This document shows positions 16,921 to 26,081 of a stretch of 64,000 nucleotides of DNA, piece by piece. The notes under the pieces are model-generated. The model saw only the letters and a program-made list of their open reading frames with translations. It had not been told where the DNA came from and did not search any database. Origin of the DNA: Bacillota bacterium (lineage in GTDB: Bacteria; Bacillota; Clostridia; Lachnospirales; Cellulosilyticaceae); contig JAEZJJ010000090.1 in assembly GCA_023436395.1 (NCBI GenBank), positions 3,728 to 67,727 of the forward strand, written 5' to 3'. Numbering within the stretch: the first letter of the stretch is position 1; each line of letters begins with the position of its first letter. Made by a program: the position numbers and the translations under genes.

Positions 16921-18210
16921 TTACTCTATTCCTGAATGCTCTAACATATTTTCAATAAATATTCCATATCCTCTTGTGGGATCTTGAATAAACACATGAG
17001 TAACAGCCCCTATTAATCTTCCATCTTGTAAAATAGGACTTCCACTCATTCCTTGAACAATACCACTTGTCAACTTTAGCAGCTCTTCATCAATAATTTT
17101 AATGACCATACTTTTAGAAGGCTCGTTACTATATTTAGATACCTTTTGAATCTCTACTTCGTATTCTTTAACGCCTTTTCCTGTCAAGTCTATTAACACA
17201 CTTGCTTTTCCTTCATGAACTTGATCTTGAAATGCAATAGGGATAGCAGGTAATGTTTGTCTTTTAATTAAATTTTGATTGACCTTCCCATAAATCCCTA
17301 GTGGACTATTTTGGCTAACTTCTCCAATGATACTTGCTTCATCATAATCAATAACACCACTAATCTCTCCAGGATTCCCCTTTACTCCTTTTTTAATACG
17401 AGTAATTGCTGCTTCCATAAGTTCGCCATCTTTAACAGGAATTAAACGATGGGTATCTGCATCTGTTATGCCATGGCCTAAGGCACCGAAGCTTCCAGTA
17501 TCAGGATGGATATACGTAATGGTTCCTATTCCTTGTGTACTATCTTTAATCCAAAGCCCTATCTTATAAGTTTCTTCTGACTGCGAGTAAACAGGCTCTA
17601 CTTCTACTGCTTTCTCCACACCCTTGCGTAGTACTTTTAGCTCTAGATGATTGGTACTATTTTCCTCAACACAATTTCTTAAGTCTTCTTTAGTCTCTAA
17701 GTTTTTACCATTGCAAGAGATAATCAAATCGCCTGTCTCAATAATACCTTTACAGGGTGAAGCTTGCCCACCTTTTGTCTCAAACTCTCCAACTCCTAAT
17801 ACTAAAATACCTGCTGTATTGACTTTAATGCCTACAACCTGACCACAGGGAATTAGCTCTTCATAAGGAAGTGCCTTCACTTCTACAGTTTTGATGGGAA
17901 TTAGCCCCAAAAAAGAAAGTGTCACATCTGTGCACCCTTCCTTTTTCATAGTAATATATAGGGGTTGATTCAAATCGACTAACCCAGATTGTACAACACT
18001 ATTATGTGTATCTTTTATAATTAAATTATCACCTTGAATAATATTAGCCTTTAAAGGAATATCAAAATTAAAGAGGTGTTCTTCTCCCGCTATAATCCTT
18101 ATATGGGAGGGTAAATAAAAATAGGAAACAAGGAGAGGGATGCTTAATAATACAATGAGGCTTACTAATACACCCATCCGTAATAAAGGTATTCTCTTTT
18201 TATGTTTCAT
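16921..18210 (-). CDS. spoIVB: Stage IV sporulation protein B (S55 serine peptidase)
   Basis: SpoIVB is secreted from the forespore and cleaves SpoIVFA to allow pro-sigma-K processing. The start chosen is ATG 18210 (MKHKKRIPLL), with AGGAAGTGG upstream, giving 429 residues; the ATG at 18264 is unlikely. A single membrane anchor spans about residues 10-32. A PDZ domain follows (VGIKVNTAGILVLG to VEPVYS). The S55 peptidase part has the catalytic His in GHGITDADTH and the catalytic Ser in QGMSGSPIL near the C-terminus. It lies between recN and spo0A as in most spore formers. Confidence 0.95.
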   Translation of the reverse strand: MKHKKRIPLLRMGVLVSLIVLLSIPLLVSYFYLPSHIRIIAGEEHLFNFDIPLKANIIQGDNLIIKDTHNSVVQSGLVDLNQPLYITMKKEGCTDVTLSFLGLIPIKTVEVKALPYEELIPCGQVVGIKVNTAGILVLGVGEFETKGGQASPCKGIIETGDLIISCNGKNLETKEDLRNCVEENSTNHLELKVLRKGVEKAVEVEPVYSQSEETYKIGLWIKDSTQGIGTITYIHPDTGSFGALGHGITDADTHRLIPVKDGELMEAAITRIKKGVKGNPGEISGVIDYDEASIIGEVSQNSPLGIYGKVNQNLIKRQTLPAIPIAFQDQVHEGKASVLIDLTGKGVKEYEVEIQKVSKYSNEPSKSMVIKIIDEELLKLTSGIVQGMSGSPILQDGRLIGAVTHVFIQDPTRGYGIFIENMLEHSGIE

Positions 18211-18326
18211 TTTTCCACTTCCTATGTTTTTAGCTCTTATTGTTAAAATATCCTTTTTTAGCATTATTTATACAAGTAGTCATCTACTTTATCCAAAAAC
18301 TCTTTGCCTTTTTCCTTTTTAAAGCA

Positions 18327-18371
18327 AAAAAGAAGGTAAGAATTTTCTCACGAAAAATCTTACCTTCTTTT
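18327..18371 (-). terminator. Terminator of the asp23-recN operon
   Basis: A 14-bp stem (AAAAGAAGGTAAGA with TCTTACCTTCTTTT) and 16-nt loop lies 24 bases after the recN stop, with a T6 tract on minus. It separates recN from spoIVB. Confidence 0.85.
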
Positions 18372-18394
18372 CACTTATTTACTTATTATGTTTT

Positions 18395-20083
18395 CTAAGC
18401 CAACTGTTGTTTATATAAATTAGCCCGATTCTTGATTTCTTCTGCACTTCTCAGCGTACTATCTGTAATCATACCACCCATCAACCTACAAAGTTCCTCA
18501 TGTAAATGCCCTTCTTGAAGCTCCTCTAGATGTGTAGTCGTACTTTCATTGGATACTTGTTTTTCGATAAGGAAATGAATATCTCCCATTGCCGCAATTT
18601 GCGGTAAGTGGGTAATACAAAGTACCTGTCTTGCTTTTGCAATCACTGCTAATTTTTCTGCAACCTTTTGAGCTGCTACGCCACTTATTCCTGTATCAAT
18701 CTCATCAAAAATAACTGTATTAATCGTATCTCCTAATACAAGTACTGTTTTAATGGCTAACATGACTCTAGAAATTTCTCCTCCTGATGCTATTTTGGAA
18801 AGTGGATGTAAATCTTCTCCTAAATTGGTACAAATCAAAAATTCCACATCATTTTGTCCTAGACTATTAAAAGTGTCTAGTTCATTAATGGCTACTTCAA
18901 ATTTTGCATAAGGCATTTGTAAATCATGTAAATGGGTATCTATGGCCGCTTCAATACGATGGGCAATTTCATGCCTTTCATCAGAAAGTATCGTTCCTAG
19001 ACGTACTAATTCCTTTTCTAAGACCTGAAGTTCCTGCTCCAGTTGCTCTATATTATGTTCACCTGCTTCTAGTTCTAAAAGTTCCTTTTCACACTCAGCC
19101 CCGTATGTCAGTATTTCTTCTATGGAATTGCCATACTTCTGTTTTAAACGATAAATGAGGTCTAGTCTATTTTGCACCTCCATTAAAAGTTCAGGAGAAT
19201 ACTCTATTTGATCACTCAAACGTCTCATTTGATAAGTGGCATCTTGTAGTTCTGCCTGAATAGATAGAAATTGCTCATAGATATTCTTGATCTCTACCGT
19301 GATCCCACTAATATCTTGAAGTGCATGAATAGCTTGACCTAATAACATAGTGGCACTCGCCTCACTCTCACCATCTAGGCAATCATAAGCTTTTTGGCAT
19401 TGTGTCATAATTTTTTCGGCATGAGAGAGCATTTCATATTGTTCTTTTAGGTTTTCTTCCTCATCCTTTTTTAACTTTGCACTGGCTATTTCTTGAACTT
19501 GGAAAGTAAGCATATCCTTTAATTGTAACTTCTTACGGTCATTATCACCAATCTTTTGAATGGCTTGTTTCACTTCTTGCCAACGCTCATAACATTTTTT
19601 ATAAGCTGTTTTTTGCTCTATAAAAGTCTTTTCCCCAAAACTATCTAAAAGATGAATATGGCTTGTAATATCTAATAAAGATTGAGGTTCATGTTGTCCA
19701 TGTACATCTATTAGAAGGCTGGAAAGCTCTTTAACTATTTGCCTCGTTACAATATTTCCATTGACTTTATAAGCTGTACGCCCAGATTGATAAATAACAC
19801 GCTCTAGTATAATTTTACCCTCTTCTGCTATAATATCTTGTTCCTTTAAAAAATCTGCAGCCACTCCCACTTCATCTTCAAAGCAAAGCATGACACTTGC
19901 CATATCTTGCCCTTTTCTAATAATTTGCCTAGAGGTACGATTGCCAATAGCAAATTGAATTGAATCAATGAGCATAGACTTTCCTGCACCTGTTTCTCCT
20001 GTAAAAATATTGAGACCTGGATGAAGACTAAGTTCTGCCTCTTCGATTAAAGCAATGTTGGTGGCTTTAATATAAGTTAACAT
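18395..20083 (-). CDS. recN: DNA repair protein RecN
   Basis: RecN is an SMC-like ATPase that acts early at DNA double-strand breaks. The 562-residue protein has Walker A in FTGETGAGKSML (about residue 30), a long central coiled coil (about 150-370), the ABC signature IASGGEISRVMLAI and Walker B VIFDEIDTG. It is last gene of the long operon, 17 bases downstream of argR. The argR-recN pairing is conserved in Firmicutes. Confidence 0.97.
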   Translation of the reverse strand: MLTYIKATNIALIEEAELSLHPGLNIFTGETGAGKSMLIDSIQFAIGNRTSRQIIRKGQDMASVMLCFEDEVGVAADFLKEQDIIAEEGKIILERVIYQSGRTAYKVNGNIVTRQIVKELSSLLIDVHGQHEPQSLLDITSHIHLLDSFGEKTFIEQKTAYKKCYERWQEVKQAIQKIGDNDRKKLQLKDMLTFQVQEIASAKLKKDEEENLKEQYEMLSHAEKIMTQCQKAYDCLDGESEASATMLLGQAIHALQDISGITVEIKNIYEQFLSIQAELQDATYQMRRLSDQIEYSPELLMEVQNRLDLIYRLKQKYGNSIEEILTYGAECEKELLELEAGEHNIEQLEQELQVLEKELVRLGTILSDERHEIAHRIEAAIDTHLHDLQMPYAKFEVAINELDTFNSLGQNDVEFLICTNLGEDLHPLSKIASGGEISRVMLAIKTVLVLGDTINTVIFDEIDTGISGVAAQKVAEKLAVIAKARQVLCITHLPQIAAMGDIHFLIEKQVSNESTTTHLEELQEGHLHEELCRLMGGMITDSTLRSAEEIKNRANLYKQQLA

Positions 20084-20100
20084 AGATGAGTCCTCCTTGA

Positions 20101-20559
20101 TTATGAATTCAGAATCTCTTTAAATTTTTCAATCACTTCTGGAATATGTTCTTCATGCTTAACAAGACAAAAAATGGTATCATCTCCTGCTAAGGTGCCT
20201 ATGATTTCCTCCATATTAAATGCATCTACTGCGGCTGCTACCGCATTTCCCATTCCTACTAAAGTATGAATCACAATGGTATTGCCTGCATAATCAATGT
20301 TCACAAAAGCATCTTTAAAAACACGAATGACCTTTTCGGATACTTGCTGTTCTACATTAGCAAGCGCTACATATTTTTGAGCCCCTGTCTTAGTGGCTAC
20401 CTTTGTTAACTTCAACTCTCTGATATCTCTTGAAACAGTTGCTTGAGTAATATTAAATCCTTCATTCTTTAAAGCTTCTGCCAAATCTTCTTGGGTTTCA
20501 ATTTCTGATTTTTGAATTAAGCTCAAGATTTTTGATTGTCTCTGTTCCTTCATTCCCAT
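20101..20559 (-). CDS. argR: Arginine repressor ArgR/AhrC
   Basis: This hexameric repressor controls arginine synthesis and breakdown. The 152-residue protein has the winged-helix N-terminal half (ITQATVSRDIRELKL, the recognition helix) and the C-terminal arginine-binding oligomerisation half, including GTLAGDDTIFCL with the conserved Asp pair that contacts arginine. It is 2 bases downstream of nadK and 17 upstream of recN. No clear ARG box was identified near the operon promoter. Confidence 0.96.
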   Translation of the reverse strand: MGMKEQRQSKILSLIQKSEIETQEDLAEALKNEGFNITQATVSRDIRELKLTKVATKTGAQKYVALANVEQQVSEKVIRVFKDAFVNIDYAGNTIVIHTLVGMGNAVAAAVDAFNMEEIIGTLAGDDTIFCLVKHEEHIPEVIEKFKEILNS

Positions 20560-20561
20560 AT

Positions 20562-21419
20562 CTATCTTCTCCTTTCTACAATTTTTTCCCTTAAAATACC
20601 AAAAAACTTTCTTTCTGATAATTTCATAAGTTTCGTTACTTGAGAAGCTTTCTCAACATGTACTACATGTTGGGGGGTTAAGTACATTTCAAGTCTACCA
20701 TCAATGCTCAGCGCCATATCCTTTGCTTCTTCTAATGTTGTAATCTGAATCGTATCTTGGTCTGAAAGCATGATAGATTTTGCATATAAGGTATGGGGAC
20801 ATATAGGTGTCACAACATAAGTATTGGCATGAGGAACGAGTATAGGGCCTCCTGCTGACAGATTATAGGCAGTAGATCCTGTAGGTGAGGCAATAATCAT
20901 GCCATCTGCAGGATAAATATCACATAATTCATTATTAATACGAATTTCAAACTCTACTAAACGGGCAAAGTTCCCTCTCGTTACGTTAATATCATTAAGT
21001 GCATGATAAATAAACTTCTCACCTTCAGGTGCTATAATCGTTGCTTTTAACATCATACGCTCTTCTATTTCATAATCTCCATCTAAAAGCTTTTTTAGCG
21101 AAACTTCTATTTCCTGTGGCTCAATATCTGCTAGAAATCCTAATCTTCCTAGGTTAACACCTACAATAGGGATATCTTTTGCACTTGCCGCTTCAGCCAC
21201 TCTTAAAATGGTCCCATCTCCACCAATGACAATGAGGCTATCGCATATATCGTACAATTCCTCTATACTTACTGCCACAGTATGTGCCTTTAATTGACTT
21301 GCAACATCATAAGCCGCATACACCGATAACTGTCTTTCATTAAACCAATTTGCAATATGCTCTGTTATTTTTAAATCAGTATCTTTCAACTTGTTAGGAA
21401 TAACACCTATATGCTTCAT
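20562..21419 (-). CDS. nadK: NAD kinase
   Basis: This enzyme phosphorylates NAD to NADP. The start chosen is ATG 21419 (MKHIGVIPNK), with GGGGGG 5 bases upstream; the longer ORF overlaps tlyA. The 285-residue protein shows the GGDGT motif in VIGGDGTILR, NLGRLGFLAD, the SPTGSTAYNLSAGGP active-site loop, and a C-terminal beta domain. It is placed between tlyA and argR as in many Firmicutes. Confidence 0.95.
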   Translation of the reverse strand: MKHIGVIPNKLKDTDLKITEHIANWFNERQLSVYAAYDVASQLKAHTVAVSIEELYDICDSLIVIGGDGTILRVAEAASAKDIPIVGVNLGRLGFLADIEPQEIEVSLKKLLDGDYEIEERMMLKATIIAPEGEKFIYHALNDINVTRGNFARLVEFEIRINNELCDIYPADGMIIASPTGSTAYNLSAGGPILVPHANTYVVTPICPHTLYAKSIMLSDQDTIQITTLEEAKDMALSIDGRLEMYLTPQHVVHVEKASQVTKLMKLSERKFFGILREKIVERRR

Positions 21420-21432
21420 CCTATCCCCCCAT

Positions 21433-22320
21433 TTATAAACAGTCATGTGATGCCTCTACTACCTTTTTAACACTTCTTTCTTGATCTATTAGTAAATCTT
21501 CTCCTTCTTTTTCAAGATGAATAAGGTATTCAATATTTCCTTCTGGTCCTTTGATTGGCGAAAAGTCAAGACCTCTAATGCCAAATCCAAGACTCTTGCT
21601 ATAGTTCCACACATGATGAATGACTTCTTCATGAACTTTGGGTTTACGTACCACCCCATGTTTCTCTACTTGCTGCCTACCCGCTTCAAATTGAGGCTTA
21701 ATTAGTGCAACCACATGAGCATGATCTTGTAATAAAGCTTTGATAGGCTCTAATACCTTAGTGAGTGAAATAAAAGAAACATCAATTGAGCAGAAATCCA
21801 CCTTTTCTTCTAAACGTTCCATGGTCAGATAACGAATATTGGTTTTCTCCATGCATACAACTCTAGGGTCCTGTCTTAACTTCCAAGCAAATTGACCATA
21901 TCCTACATCTACTGAATACACTTTTATGGCACCATTTTGTAACATACAATCTGTAAAACCCCCTGTAGAAGCCCCTACATCCATACAAACTTTACCTTCT
22001 AAAGTCACATCAAAGACTGCCATCGCCTTTTCTAATTTAAAACCACCACGACTGACATACTTCATCTTTTCTCTTACTTCAATGGTGCTACTGCGCTTAA
22101 TTTTCAGCCCAGGTTTGTCTTCTCTTTGTCCATTGACATAAACAACTCCTGCCATAATGTAGGCTTTAGCCCTCTCTCTTGACTCAGCTAATTGCCTCTC
22201 TGCAATAAGTACATCCAGTCTTTCTTTACTTTCTAGAACCTTTGCATCAATAACAACCTCTACCGTTTCAGCTTTTAAGGCCTCTTCTAGTGCTTTTTGT
22301 TCTCTTTCTCTTCCTTCCAT
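21433..22320 (-). CDS. tlyA: TlyA family rRNA 2'-O-methyltransferase / hemolysin-like protein
   Basis: TlyA homologs methylate the 2'-OH of cytidines in rRNA. The 295-residue protein carries an S4 RNA-binding domain (RLDVLIAERQLAESRERAKAYI), then an FtsJ-type methyltransferase with SAM motif MDVGASTGGFTDC, the conserved Asp in SIDVSFISL and the Lys in ALIKPQFE. The first about 32 residues (MEGREREQKA...) precede the usual TlyA start. No strong ribosome site supports a downstream start, so I keep the long form with some doubt. It is 22 bases downstream of dxs. Confidence 0.92.
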   Translation of the reverse strand: MEGREREQKALEEALKAETVEVVIDAKVLESKERLDVLIAERQLAESRERAKAYIMAGVVYVNGQREDKPGLKIKRSSTIEVREKMKYVSRGGFKLEKAMAVFDVTLEGKVCMDVGASTGGFTDCMLQNGAIKVYSVDVGYGQFAWKLRQDPRVVCMEKTNIRYLTMERLEEKVDFCSIDVSFISLTKVLEPIKALLQDHAHVVALIKPQFEAGRQQVEKHGVVRKPKVHEEVIHHVWNYSKSLGFGIRGLDFSPIKGPEGNIEYLIHLEKEGEDLLIDQERSVKKVVEASHDCL

Positions 22321-22342
22321 GAATCTGCTCTCTTTCTGCCTC

Positions 22343-24205
22343 TCATTTAAAATCTCTTAGAATACACTCTGCAATGCCTGGTGCATCCATTTTTTCTCTT
22401 GTAAACAACTCATTCACTTTGCCATGTGGTACAAAACCACTTTCAAACCCAAAACTATTTCCCTTAATCATTTTTCCTGACTGAGCAAGTATTGCAAATA
22501 CCTTCTCACCAAAACCACCTTGTATTATACCATCTTCTAAAGTAAAGAGATAGTCATATCCTTCAGCCAAAGCAAGTATTTCCTCTTTTGCCACAGGGCA
22601 AATGCAAGGTGCCTCAATCACAGCAAGCTCTATACCCTCAGCTTTTAGTAACTCTCTTACTTGAAGTGCTGTTTCAACCATACGCCCTACTGCTAGGATA
22701 GCCATATTATTGCCTTCTTTTAACGTTTTAAAACTTACAGAAGTATAATCATTTAAATACGCCTCATCTATACAGGTCGTTCCTCTTGGATAACGAATAG
22801 CTACAGGACCCTCGACTTTTAAGGCGTATCTCATTGCTTGCTCCACCTCACTAGGTGACTTAGGAGCTAATAAGGTCATACCAGGCATACTACTTAAAAA
22901 GGCAATATCATATAATCCATGATGGGTAGGGCCATCTTCACCAACTAAACCTGCACGGTCAATTGCAAAAATAACAGGTAACTTTTGTAAACAGACATCA
23001 TGCAAAATTTGGTCATAGGCACGTTGTAAAAAGGAAGAATAAATAGCTACTACTGGCCTATTTCCTTCTGTACTTAATCCTGCTGCAAAAGTGACTGCAT
23101 GTTGCTCCGCAATGCCTACATCAAAAAAGCGTTTAGGATAAGCTTTTGCAAATGGAATCAACCCTGTACCATCAGGCATAGCTGCTGTAATACCTACTAA
23201 CTTCTCTTCTTCTCCTGCTAATTTAATCATTGCTTCACCAAAGGCATCTGAAAATGTACCATTTCCTTTTTTACTTGCCCCTTCACCTGTAGCAATACAA
23301 AATGGTCCTACCCCGTGGTAATGACTAGGTTTACGTTCTGCTGCAAGGTAGCCTTTCCCTTTTTTAGTTTTTACATGAATGAGAATAGGGCCTTTCATCG
23401 ATTTTACATTTTCAAGTAACTCAATGAGTTCTGGTAAACGTTGTCCATCTACAGGACCAATATAAGTGAATCCAAGCTGTTCAAAAAGGGTATTTTGCAT
23501 GACAAAACTTTTTACACTTCCCTTGGTTCTTTTAATGGTACTTACCATATGCTCACCTACTATTGGTACCTTATGCAGTACGTCCTCCACATCTTCTTTA
23601 ACTTTTAGATAATCTTGACTGGAGCGTAATTTATTTAAATACTTTCCTATTCCTCCTACATTTTTAGAAATAGACATTTCATTGTCATTTAGAATAACAA
23701 TTAAATTGCTATTTCCTCTTCCCGCATTATTAAGTGCTTCAAATGCCATACCTCCAGTTAAAGCCCCATCACCAATAATGGCAACCACCTTATAGTCTTC
23801 ACCCTTTAAATCTCTTGCCTTTGCCATCCCTAATGCAGCGGAAATAGAAGTTGAACTATGTCCTGTTTCAAATACATCATGGGGACTTTCTACACGTTTT
23901 GGAAAGCCACTCATTCCACCTAATTGACGTAGATTTTTAAACCCTTTTCTTCTTCCTGTTAAAAGCTTATGTACATAAGCTTGATGCCCTACATCCCAAA
24001 TAAATTTATCCTTTGGCGAATCAAACACATAGTGAAGTGCAATGGTTAATTCTACCACTCCTAAATTAGAAGCCAAATGTCCTCCTGTCTGAGAAAGGGA
24101 CTGAATTAAAAAGCTTCTTATGTCCTTTGCTAATTCATCTAATTTTTTAGTATCTAATTTCTTTACATCTTCTGGACTATAAATAGTCTTTAGTGTCTCT
24201 AACAT
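22343..24205 (-). CDS. dxs: 1-deoxy-D-xylulose-5-phosphate synthase
   Basis: This is the first enzyme of the MEP isoprenoid pathway, condensing pyruvate and glyceraldehyde 3-phosphate with thiamine diphosphate. The start chosen is ATG 24205 (MLETLKTIYS) with AGAGG 8 bases upstream, giving 620 residues. Motifs include GHQAYVHKLLTGRR, the ThDP site GDGALTGGMAFEALNNAG, and the transketolase central region DRAGLVGEDGPTHHG. It follows oapA and precedes tlyA; IspA lies further up the same operon. Confidence 0.96.
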   Translation of the reverse strand: MLETLKTIYSPEDVKKLDTKKLDELAKDIRSFLIQSLSQTGGHLASNLGVVELTIALHYVFDSPKDKFIWDVGHQAYVHKLLTGRRKGFKNLRQLGGMSGFPKRVESPHDVFETGHSSTSISAALGMAKARDLKGEDYKVVAIIGDGALTGGMAFEALNNAGRGNSNLIVILNDNEMSISKNVGGIGKYLNKLRSSQDYLKVKEDVEDVLHKVPIVGEHMVSTIKRTKGSVKSFVMQNTLFEQLGFTYIGPVDGQRLPELIELLENVKSMKGPILIHVKTKKGKGYLAAERKPSHYHGVGPFCIATGEGASKKGNGTFSDAFGEAMIKLAGEEEKLVGITAAMPDGTGLIPFAKAYPKRFFDVGIAEQHAVTFAAGLSTEGNRPVVAIYSSFLQRAYDQILHDVCLQKLPVIFAIDRAGLVGEDGPTHHGLYDIAFLSSMPGMTLLAPKSPSEVEQAMRYALKVEGPVAIRYPRGTTCIDEAYLNDYTSVSFKTLKEGNNMAILAVGRMVETALQVRELLKAEGIELAVIEAPCICPVAKEEILALAEGYDYLFTLEDGIIQGGFGEKVFAILAQSGKMIKGNSFGFESGFVPHGKVNELFTREKMDAPGIAECILRDFK

Positions 24206-24332
24206 AACTTTGCCTCTTTTCATCTATCAAATAAAAATAAAGCTAGAGAATTTTTACATTGTATTCTTAACTTTTATTCTTAATTTGTTCTTACTTAACT
24301 TAATAAAAAAGACAATCCTAGCAGATTGCCAT

Positions 24333-24908
24333 TTACTTCTTTTTACTTTTAAATAGATGTTGTACATAGTATATAACAACACCTACATAATAAACAATAT
24401 ATCTCGCTCTTGCAATGGCAAATCCTTTTCCAATGGCTTTCCCACCTACTGTGACAGCCGCAACAAATCCGCTCATTGCAATAGATAGTAAAATAGACTT
24501 CATGCCAAAGCCCTTTTCTAGCGCAAGTACAATAGCTGCACCTGTACTTCCTGAAATAATCCCTGCAATATCGCCTATGACGTCATTAAATAAATTGGCC
24601 ACCATAGGGGCATTTCGAATCAGGATAATACTTTCCTTAGCTCCTTTGACTTTAGAGGCTGCCATAGCATGAAAAGTTGTTTCATCCACAGCAACTACTG
24701 CATTACCTATTCCATCACATACAATCCCTATGACAATAATGCCTATTAGCATCAAAAAAGCCATTAATAGAGGTAAATCTGCTAATAATACCTCAAATAT
24801 ATAACTAAAAAGCATAGCAACTGTAAAAGTACCACCAATAATAATCCCAAATGTTCTTTTACTTTGTTGACGAACTCTCACCATTTTGAATTTAATCTTT
24901 TTAGGCAT
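24333..24908 (-). CDS. oapA: OLE-associated membrane protein OapA
   Basis: OapA is the membrane protein that binds OLE RNA and holds it at the cell membrane. The 191-residue product has a basic start (MPKKIKFKMVRVRQQSKR), three to four hydrophobic segments (about 20-40, 48-66, 120-155, and a shorter one near 168-182) and a basic C-terminus. The DxxxD motif associated with OapA is seen in FNDVIGDIAG (near residue 112). The start chosen is ATG 24908, because AAGGAG is 8 bases upstream; the ATG at 24914 is only 2 bases from it. It lies immediately downstream of the OLE RNA and upstream of dxs, the diagnostic context. Confidence 0.88.
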   Translation of the reverse strand: MPKKIKFKMVRVRQQSKRTFGIIIGGTFTVAMLFSYIFEVLLADLPLLMAFLMLIGIIVIGIVCDGIGNAVVAVDETTFHAMAASKVKGAKESIILIRNAPMVANLFNDVIGDIAGIISGSTGAAIVLALEKGFGMKSILLSIAMSGFVAAVTVGGKAIGKGFAIARARYIVYYVGVVIYYVQHLFKSKKK

Positions 24909-24944
24909 TTTCATTGCTCCTTCATGTCAACTCATCACCCACTT

Positions 24945-25559
24945 CTCAAAAATCGAGATAATAATGTTTGTAAATTTTGTGGCATATAGTCTAGCAGGTT
25001 TTCCCAAGTCTCTACTCTTTTGTCACCAAATGAGCGGTTTCCCTTTAAAAAGACTTCTAAGCTAGGGCTTAGCGCCAGATCGCCTTAGAGCCACACTGTA
25101 ATCCAAACACTACCTGCCTTGGCAACGGTCTAGGAGTTTTCCTCAAACAACCTATAATGCTTCTATCCTCTTTTGCGAATCAGGTTTCTATTCACAATCT
25201 AGTAAGAACTTTGGCCGAAGTCCCTACTAGTAAATGAATGTCCCCCTTCCTTCACTCAAGGAAGGCTACTCTACCCACAGCTAACACCGCATGGTAGGTT
25301 TCATCCTAAGTCATACATTATCCCCATAGGGATAAGCACAAGTATAGGTCTCCACGGTAAGAGGGTCAACGCCCATATGCCCTTATGGATCGCCCACAAA
25401 CCTTAACCCCCAGTATCAACCCATAACGGGGCGTTACAAGCCAACACCAGGAACTTCATCGATATGCCCTTAAACGGATTTTTAGGCCCGTCTTCAAAAC
25501 ACAACAGGTTGACTAGAATACCGCATCTCATTCTTTGAAAAGTGCGTCATCAGTCGCTT
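24945..25559 (-). ncRNA. ole: OLE RNA (ornate, large, extremophilic RNA)
   Basis: A 716-base gap free of genes between yuiD and oapA contains dense RNA structure on the minus strand: stems at 25199-25230 (CTAGTA-based, TTCGGCC-type loop), 25245-25265 (8 bp, CCTTCCTT) and 25318-25335 (TTATCCC/GGGATAA). The operon (nusB-xseA-xseB-ispA before, oapA-dxs-tlyA-nadK-argR-recN after) is the known setting of OLE, and the length from the promoter to oapA fits the roughly 600-nt class. OLE acts as a ribonucleoprotein at the membrane with OapA and affects cold, alcohol and metal-ion tolerance; its molecular activity is not settled. The 5' end is taken from the promoter; the 3' end is approximate. Confidence 0.87.
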
Positions 25560-25565
25560 GCATTC

Positions 25566-25594
25566 ATTATAACAACTTCAATTTTAATTTTCAA
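25566..25594 (-). promoter_or_regulatory. Internal promoter driving OLE RNA
   Basis: TTGAAA (25589-25594) and TATAAT (25566-25571) are exactly 17 bases apart on minus. The predicted start is near 25559, right at the expected OLE 5' end and 31 bases after the yuiD stop on its downstream side. Confidence 0.75.
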
Positions 25595-25624
25595 CATAAC
25601 TACCAGTTAATAACAAAATGTCAA

Positions 25625-26071
25625 TTAACCGAATGCTAAAATAGCTACTACAAAGCCTAAGACACCACCTGCTGCTACTTGTAGTGGCGTGTGTCCTAAT
25701 ATTTCTTTTAAACGTTGCTCTGGATTCAAATCTGGGTTTTCTAACACTTCAATAATCTGATTGATAATTGCCGCTTGCTTTCCTGCTTCTAAACGCACAT
25801 TTGCAGCATCATACATGACTACAAAACTTAAAACCATGGCAATGGCAAAGTAGGTACTGTCATAACCATGTACTTGTCCTGCACTAATAGCTAAACTCAT
25901 TACAAAGGCACTATGAGAACTTGGCATCCCGCCAGAAGCCCACATTTTGCGCCAATCTAGACGATGTTCTTGCCATAAAGTGAAAATCACTTTTAAAAAT
26001 TGTGCAATAAACCAACTGGTAATGGCTACCCCTAAAATTTTATTTTGAAAAAGTTGTTCTATTGGATTCAT
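25625..26071 (-). CDS. yuiD: Divergent PAP2 family membrane protein (YuiD/DUF212)
   Basis: This is a small integral membrane protein of the divergent PAP2 family; its substrate is unknown, but a lipid phosphate is a reasonable guess given the neighbouring isoprenoid genes. The 148-residue protein has GGMPSSHSAFV, the PAP2 motif with catalytic His, and the preceding RLDWRKMWASG. Four hydrophobic stretches are seen. It lies 10 bases after ispA and just before the OLE promoter; homologs commonly occupy this place in OLE operons. Confidence 0.85.
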   Translation of the reverse strand: MNPIEQLFQNKILGVAITSWFIAQFLKVIFTLWQEHRLDWRKMWASGGMPSSHSAFVMSLAISAGQVHGYDSTYFAIAMVLSFVVMYDAANVRLEAGKQAAIINQIIEVLENPDLNPEQRLKEILGHTPLQVAAGGVLGFVVAILAFG

Positions 26072-26081
26072 CTGTCCACCC

